A stretch of 64,000 nt of DNA from Cystobasidium ongulense (lineage: Eukaryota; Basidiomycota; Cystobasidiomycetes; Cystobasidiales; Cystobasidiaceae), in assembly GCA_022835595.1 (NCBI GenBank), contig BQUP01000004.1, forward strand, positions 1,798,001 through 1,862,000, given 5' to 3'. The notes under the pieces were generated by a model, which was given only the letters and a program-made list of their open reading frames with translations, was not told the origin of the DNA and did no database searches. Shown here in pieces: positions 57,101-64,000 of the stretch. Numbering within the stretch: the stretch's first letter is position 1; each line of letters begins with the position of its first letter. Made by a program: the position numbers and the translations under genes.

Positions 57101-59172
57101 TGAGCTGCCCGCCCGTTCGGACAGTCGTACAGCGCAGAAGCCCGCCATCGTAGGTGTGAACCAGTCCCCCAGCAAGGTGAAGACGGCAGCATCACGCATC
57201 TCCCGCATCTTTAGACCCAACATGGGACCCCGGCCTCAGCCAGCTCGTAAAGTAGCTGCGGAGCAGGAGACGTCGATAACTCAGGAGGTAGCTGTGACAG
57301 AGGCCTCTCAGGCAGACCGGAGTACCCTACTACCCGTTATGACGCTGCCCAAGGCGCCACCTAGATTGACCACAGACCCTTTATCAACCGACAATCTACG
57401 TAAACTCTCAAGACGACAGCTTCGCTCTCCCAGTGTACACGGGGCAGCTTCCGTCTCTTCGTCTTCGTCCGAAGACGAGAGTAGCAGTCCATCGACCTCA
57501 GAAGACCAAAATTCCGATTCCGGCAGCGACTCAGCAGATGACGAGTCGACCAAGAAGCCACCTTCTACTATATCGCACCTAGGCCCACGTGCACCTCCTT
57601 CAGTCGGAGCAAGCACGGTCTATGCCCACGAGTCTGAACGTGAAGCAGCTGCTGCAACCTGGAGACGGACAGAGGATGGTCGGCGCCATTCTGCCATACT
57701 CTCTCGTCCCTTGAGCATCAAACGCAAGCCACCTCCGGTACCTCCAAAGCGTTGGGGTGGAGTTTGGGATCGTGATGCTATACAAGAGAGACTCAGGAGA
57801 AGCTTCAATCTCTTAGATGACGATGAGCAAGCGAGCCCGGTCTCTGATAGTCCAACCCGGATGCAAGGAAGCCGGGTCCACGACTCAGGCCGTCAGGTGA
57901 TGCCCGGAACGCTTGCAACTGTCACGGAGGATGAGCATTCTTGGGAGGTTGTGGGCCAGAATACTGCACCGGCCGCATCAACCTCCAGTGCAAGTTGGGA
58001 GGTAGTTGGGCAAAACGAAGGTCCATCGTCTAGGAACGATGATTCCCGCTTTTTCGCGCGTGCCCAGCCAACAGGCTCAGGGCGCCAGTCCCAATCCAAT
58101 CCCCCGTACCAACACATGTACTCAGAAGCCGACTTCTCGAACAGTCGACGCCTACCACCACCGCCGCCACCGCGCTTCCCGCCAGCTAGCGATGACCTTG
58201 CACTACAAGCGAGTATGCCCAAGGCATCAGAAGCTGACTCATTAGCCTCGTCCACGATACCTACTCGTCCAGCTCCAGCAACGAGGTCATCCCTCCAGCG
58301 CACTTCAGCTGTGCGACGTCCTCAATCGATGATGGGCGGACAGCAGCGGGCGCAGTCGTCCGAAGGTAATCCCCGAGCAAGTCCAGAAAGCGTCAGATCG
58401 TCACCACCTTCTCCCGAGATCAGGACCAGACTCAGCACTCGTCCACGACATGTATATTCAGCTTCAGTTCCGAATGCTGATCTGGCCCAGGCTCAACCGC
58501 CGCCGGGTGTCGTTCGAAGGCCTCTGCCGCCTCTGCCGGCTGAGAACAGTGACCTTGCACCAAGATCGTTGCCGAGATCCGAAAGAATGTCATTCAATAC
58601 TGTCCCCTCTGTCTCAGAGCCAGCTTCCGCTCGCGATTCACGTAACTCTGCTACTGCGCAGCACCCGATCCAGGAGTACACCGATCTGGAGGTAATGCTT
58701 GCTTCGATGGACGACCGCGCTCCTGGAAGCGTAAGTAGCAAGTCTTATCATTGCATGTGTAATACTCTGATGCTCTCGTATTTCAGTCTTCCGAGGTATT
58801 GAGGGAAGTCCTCGGCGTCTCGCAGCCTGCTACAGCAGAAGAGATCGATTCCTTGCCTGTTGGCCGCGTAGAGCTTGAGCGTCGACGAGTCGATAAGAAA
58901 GGCAGAATCAAACAAAAGATGTCTTGCGTGGGAATCAACTGTAACAAATGCAAGATATGCCTGCAACAATTCAAGGAGGATGAGCTCGCAGGTGAGCCAC
59001 ACCACCTGCCATTCCAATTCGAAGCTGATTATCTGTCTGTTTCTTCACACTTCTCCCCTTTGTAAAAGTCGTTCTTCCTGTATGCTTGGAGGTATTTCAC
59101 GCGGAGCCATGCATGCGTGCGTATCTGGCCACAAATAATCGTTGTCCCTCATGTCGGGCGGCGCTCATGTAG
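54198..59172 (+). CDS. very large disordered protein with a C-terminal RING-like domain (putative E3 ligase)
   Basis: Exons 54198-58730, 58787-58991 and 59069-59172 join in phase to 1,613 residues. About 1,500 residues are Ser/Pro/Thr/Ala/Gln-rich and disordered, with a basic patch (KTKKKKIKPVPIQP), acidic Ser/Asp/Glu stretches, a duplicated SWEVVGQN motif about 25 residues apart, and Pro-rich runs that could bind SH3 domains. The last 90 residues carry a RING-like domain: CNKCKICLQQFKEDELAVVL, PVCLEVFHAEPCMRAYL and CPSCRAALM. In RING-H2 proteins the middle block is C-x-H-x2-H-x2-C; here it reads C-x-E-x2-H-x3-C. The likely role is an E3 ubiquitin ligase, unless the altered site has lost zinc. 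No transmembrane segment is seen. Confidence 0.8.
57921..58021 (+). repeat. duplicated SWEVVGQN protein motif
   Basis: Within the large RING-like protein, the residues SWEVVGQN appear twice about 23 residues apart, once after EDEH and once after STSSA. They stand out from disordered surroundings and may be a repeated short binding motif. Confidence 0.5.
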
Positions 59173-59311
59173 CATAACTTTCACAAGCTCAATATAAGCG
59201 CAAGTTGATAGTGAATGATCCCAGATTGTGCTGCACAGGCTCTGTGCAGTGATGATGAGGTGTGGCTATGCTACATTGATACTGATTCTGAGTGCGTCGA
59301 AGCGGTATTAC

Positions 59312-62300
59312 TCATGGTGGAGCAGAAGCGTCTCGGTCTGTCAATGTGACGGGTATTCCCCAAACGACGGGAGCTGCACCGTTCAGATAACGAAGGGAGC
59401 ATGCACTCCGAGAGGCGGCTATCGCACGCGGCAGTGACATCCCCTTGCCCCGCTCCCCGAACAAGCCGAACTTTTCCAGAGTGGAGTGGGTATATCGATC
59501 CAAGTCCTTGTCGGTGACATCCCATAAGTTGCCTACAACAGCGGGGCTGTGGGTCAACAGTATCAGCCGTCGATCAAGCAGAGGTAGAATGGAGTTCGGA
59601 TACGCACGCGCCAGCTTGCATGTAGACAAGCGGAGTACCAGTCTCCTCAAATTCACCTTGCTCCCGTAGGTGCGCAGAGGAGCATCCCCACAGGAACGTT
59701 GTGGCGCAGGAAGGTAATGCTTGCAAGACATGTGGACGTATGTATTGCTCTCCACCGCCGTGGCCAAGGTATCTGCGTCGTCGAAGAGCTTTATTAGATG
59801 AGATACGCGATGCACGGGGCGGCGAAACTTACAGGAAGATGTCTTGCGTGCTCAGGTTTCTGCGCATCTCTTCTTCCATAGGAGCTCTTTCAATGATGCC
59901 GGACCATTCTCTGTTTTCCAGTAGAGTTTGAAACTCCCGTTGTGTGTGTTTTAGGTCGCCTCCCGGATTAAGGACATAGAAGGCTTTCTTCTGATCTAAC
60001 TTCAGGCCAGGAGACGACCCGGCATGACTGTGGTGCTTTTTGGAGTCAAGTCTGTCTTTGAGGAAATCGAGTGATGGTAGACGACTGACGGAGATATCTG
60101 CTAAACAAGGTAAGGATTCCCAGGGGAAAGAATGCAATCCCTTGTCTAAAACAAGGAACAAGTGCGGGTCTGACGGCGAGACCAATTCTTGCTCGTCTTT
60201 GCCCTCGTCATTTCGCTCCTCCAACAAGCTGCGCAGATCAACCACCGCCTACGCAAAATGGATATATTAGTCACTAGGCTTTGAGTAGGGTCAAATCTGG
60301 TCGAACTCACCTGGTCCAGATCAATCTCATCGCAAGCGACTCGAACGCCTGCAAACTGTAAGGAATCTACTATGAAATGCAGCCAATCCTCGAGGTCGTC
60401 ATCTTCTGCATCGGTTGGCAGACTGTAGAATGCCTCCATTAAAGCGGGCTCCAGCGTTAGCTGCCTAATTTTGTTTTCGCGGGAATTGAGTATCGTTTTC
60501 TCTATTACAGCCAGTAGTTGTGCCTGGCGCAGTACACTGTCCTCAGCAGACGTCGACGCTCTTCTGGAGCCTCTGACAAGTATATTCTGTTTGGAACCCA
60601 GATTCAGCTCAGAACAAGCCTGCGGGAAGCGAGGCAAAACTTGAACGTACTTTATATGCTCCCAGCCACCTCTTCTCGATGTCCACGAGTATTGCTGCGA
60701 GTCGTCTATCAAGTGCCTTTCTTTCAGTCCACCAAGATCTACGGTCTTCCAAGCTTGTAACATTCTTTGCATTCTGAGATGTGGCATTCGCCGAGGCGAT
60801 GATATCTTTCATTTCTGTTTTCGCAGCCTGCAGGTCGAAGATGCTATCATCTCCTTCACGACGACTTATGCGATCAAAAGGAAGTTGTAGGACCAAGGGG
60901 GAGTTGCCAGGCGTGTATTGCACTGCCAGCAAACTCTCCTCGTCCGGCGTTACATGAAGCGAGAGGACGGACCAATTGCTAGGCAGTAGAGAACTGATGT
61001 CGGAGAATGGCAAGATGCCCTGTGTCGTTGCCTTCATGTACCGCGTCTCGAGATCCTTCCAACCAGCTGAAAGAGGCTTGGACGAAGTCAAACGAGGTTG
61101 CGAGTGCGGCCATACTAGATCATCCCGGAGAATGCCATGGGTCAACTTGGCGTGCAGGGTTTCCAACATCTCGCGACGCGCTGTTACAGCAATTCCGCTT
61201 TCTGACATCCAGAAGGGGTGACAGGGTCAGCAATAGGTCGACGAAGCGTCACCTGTCATCTGCAGCTCACCCAAAGCTGAGGCAACGCCAATGGCACATA
61301 GGGCATCGGACCTGCCCATGTTTGCTTGCAGCATACGTAAGTGCGCTACAGCACCGCTTATATCGCGCCAACGTGGGGGACTAGCTTTCATCTGATAGCT
61401 GCTAGCGCTACCAAGGAGGTCTAGCTCGATCTCCGACAAGATTTGCAAGAAATGTATACCAAACTCTGGCGGCCCCGGCTGACCAAAGGAGGTCAGAGTT
61501 GGGACCGATAGCACTGCATAGAGAGAGCATCAGCATGTAGAACGACCTGGACACTTCTAATACTCACCCGACTCGCGCAGCAGGCCTGCAATCGGATCCT
61601 GTCTTATGTCCATGAATACTTCGGAGAGCCGAAGCTTCGTTTGCAATATACTGTCCTCCAACCGCGACTTCGATGTTCGAGATAAGTTGGACAGTTGTGC
61701 CAGCCAAGCTGCCATCTTTTCATATTGGCCTGAATTATTGAACATTGTGACTGTGACTCGTGTTTCAGCAAAGCCTGTCAAGCAAGCGTGTAGCCTCGGG
61801 TGCGGGTGGACTTACTATATTGCTCTAATATGCTACCCTGCATGCAAGGCAGCACGGACTCGTTCTTGAGAACCAGTGAAGACCTTGGGGGCGACGCTTT
61901 CTGGGATACTTGAACACTGTTTCGAATTGGACTGTAGCAAGCTGATCAGAACCTCCGGGCTGTAGCTTTGAAGCAATGGAAGTTACCTTGGGAATTGGCT
62001 CTCCGTGTCTTGGAATGCCTTTTCCAGCTTTGTCAGCGAGCTGAGGGCCGTGCTGAAGGCTTTCTCGGCTGCTTCAAAGTCGGACTGCTGAGTGGCGGCC
62101 TGGCCGTTAAGATGAAGGATCTCGATAGTGCTTAGACCACCCTCCTATTTACCGGATGGAAAGACTTCAGCTGTGATTCCATAGATACGATTGAGTATGT
62201 CCCTACCGCCGAGGCAATCTGCACCAGCATTGCTAGCTTTTCTTGCGCTTCCAGATCGCGATCCGTACAGCGGGCCAGGCGTATTTGCTTTGCCAAAATC

Positions 62301-64000
62301 TTGGCTTGCAGACGAGGAGCACCAACAGAGTTTGCTAGATCGGCTGCCTGCTGGTAGAAATAGGCGGCAAGTTTGACTGTGCCTCGTGTCTGGTACAGAT
62401 GGGCCAGACGCAACAGAATTCGGCTAAGCAGCTTGAGGAGATCATCAACGTCAATTAACAGACCTCGCTTTCCGCTTCGTGTCGACGGGGACTGACTTGA
62501 GTTATACGCCAGCCAAGTGCCATACTAGGGACACTGTGTATCGCTAATTTGCTCTGAGAGGCATCGGGCGCTCCAAAGGCTGATGTCGGATTGATTGCAG
62601 CACAACCCTCCGCTGGAACGCTTTTAGCGATTGGAGAAATTAGGCGAGATAGATTCGCCATGGCACGATTGCATAAACGAAGCGCTTGCATAGCAGCAGC
62701 CATTGGTTCGTACGGATTGCCCTGCATTACAGTTCATAAGTGGAAGCGCACTCGTAAAATGATACGTACTTACTCTAGTCTCAATGACAACTGCGAAGCT
62801 TTCGGCCACTTGCGCAGTAGAGTATAGAAGACTTGTCCGAGAAAGGACCCGCCCGCGCGATGTCCCTGCATTATCGTCCAATGCGAGTCTTTCGGTCATT
62901 GTCAGAGCTTGCATGTACTCAGCATAACTGCAAACTTGATGTCAATAAAGTTCACCACCTCAGCCACTCTCCTTACCTCTCATTGCTGCAGCCCCTCTGC
63001 GCCAAATGCTCGGCCTTGCGCAGCACCAGCAAAGTCCGAGTCTCACTTGTGACATCACCCGCGCTTGCTTTCGCTTGAGCCTGTGACAACATTGCCTCCG
63101 CTCTACCATGCTTGCCGAGCTCTTGATATTCATGCGCGAGATCGATGCAGACTTTTACGAACTGCTCTTCCGAATGGTTCAGCCAGAGGTGCTTTAGTAG
63201 GCGAAGGTAGCCAACTCTTAGGAACGTATGCTCAAACAGTCCCAGCACGCAAGCGATCGTATCGAGAAGTCCCAAAATCTCTTCTGAGAAGATCGGTGAC
63301 CGGAACTTGCTGGTGGTTGCCTGATGTGTCGCCACAGCATCTGCTGCAATGTCTCTTTTGGTATTTCGCGGAGGCGTGACGGTCTCTTTGGCTCGCTGCG
63401 CTATGCGGCCTTTTGGAGATAGTGGCTTGCGCACAGTAGCCGATGCCGATTGGAGAGGTTTAGCGTGTTGAGCCGCTCGCAAAAGTTTTGCTTCGGTAGG
63501 CAGCTGCAACCTCTTCGAAGAGCTCTTGCTCTCTTGTTTACCAGTCTCATCTATCGCTTTGATGGCTGTCTTGTCTGAAAGTAAGCTAACTCGTAACAAT
63601 GCAAGTGCTTCTTTTGCATTTTTTCCCAGCATCTTCGAGGCATTCGCATCTCGTCTTCTGATCATGTCAAGAGCAGACAGGAGTTTGGCGGAGGCTGAAT
63701 ATTCGGCTGACCATGTTGCAAATGCATCACCGCCGCATAAGACTGACAGCCGTTCAGCCAGATCGCTGACCTTGCGAGACTGTCCTTCTTGGTCGTATTC
63801 GACTGCGAGATGCATTCGCCGCAGCAAAATTCTGAAGAAGCGAATCAGTACGATAGGTCTTCCGTCGGCCCATTCAATGCATACATACCTAGCTGATTCC
63901 GAGTTTGCTTGGCATCCTTCAAAAGCGGCGAGGGATTCGTCAAGCCAATAGATCGTTGCATACAACGCTTCGGGCTTGTGCAGATGATCCCGAAGACAGC
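59312..64000 (-). CDS. ESP1: separase (separin), C-terminal part; 5' end beyond right edge
   Basis: A multi-exon gene whose coding frame is open to the right edge. The N-terminal part in the window is helical and repeat-like, as in the alpha-solenoid of separase. The conserved C-terminal protease domain (family C50) reads FPWESLPCLADISVSRLPSL, KAFYVLNPGGDLKHTQREFQ, then RRYLGHGGGEQYI (catalytic His), TFLWGCSSAHLREQGEF (catalytic Cys) and VVGNLWDVTDKDLDRYTHST. It cuts the cohesin kleisin at anaphase onset and is held by securin. The tail SLRYLNGAAPVVWGIPVTLT is also family-typical. It ends at TGA 59312-59314, only 140 bases from the end of the convergent RING gene. An intron separates the FPWE exon from the catalytic His exon. 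Confidence 0.93.

Noticed and set aside
1-64000. CRISPR arrays, transposon or virus-like remnants, rRNA
   Set aside because: No regular spaced repeats, terminal repeats, reverse transcriptase, transposase or capsid-like frames, and no rRNA-like conserved blocks were seen in either strand.

Overview
The window is nuclear DNA of a filamentous or yeast-like fungus, most likely a basidiomycete. Genes lie on both strands at about one per 2-3 kb and are cut by many short GT-AG introns of about 50-90 bases. The gene set is eukaryotic (SEC24, CCR4, PRP38, separase, V-ATPase assembly factor, heterotrimeric G-alpha), and the perilipin-like protein and the very long disordered regulators suit a basidiomycete. 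I cannot place it to genus. I found no rRNA or tRNA gene, CRISPR array, transposon or viral remnant.

Left part (0-24 kb). A clipped C-terminus at the edge is followed by a secreted DUF1996 protein in 13 exons (474-2455, -). Next come the E2 subunit of 2-oxoglutarate dehydrogenase with two lipoyl domains (3208-5741, -), an NT-C2 domain protein (6346-9669, -), and a bHLH regulator (10158-13873, +) divergent from it. Then follow a leucyl aminopeptidase (14215-16500, -), a perilipin-like lipid-droplet protein (17024-18384, -), a GNAT acetyltransferase (18801-19834, +), a secreted protein of unknown function (21082-22511, -) and VMA21 (23449-23863, +).

Middle part (24-45 kb). SEC24 (24334-27871, -) and a PHO84-type phosphate transporter (30705-32915, +) flank a 2.8-kb gap. 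Three loci of unknown family on the minus strand (33.2-36.2 kb) show strong coding blocks but change frame where no intron fits. PRP38 (36784-37748, -) and a G-alpha gene (40667-42595, +) flank a second large gap of 2.9 kb that contains a good TATA box with no gene behind it. A NADAR-family N-glycosidase-like gene (43356-44388, +) follows.

Right part (45-64 kb). A GT49-like glycosyltransferase (45292-48453, +), the COMPASS subunit SHG1 (48918-49625, -), the CCR4 deadenylase (50482-53439, +), a 1,613-residue disordered protein with a C-terminal RING-like domain (54198-59172, +), and the C-terminal part of separase (59312 to beyond the right edge, -).

The genes do not form a pathway cluster; this is ordinary housekeeping and regulatory chromatin. 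The most notable points are the duplicated lipoyl module with its copied exon border, a set of very small exons (6, 15, 21, 23 and 30 bases) each fixed by reading frame and family conservation, metal-binding positions changed in the RING and GT49 proteins, and the decayed-looking 33-36 kb block. I did not see a clearly new multi-gene system.
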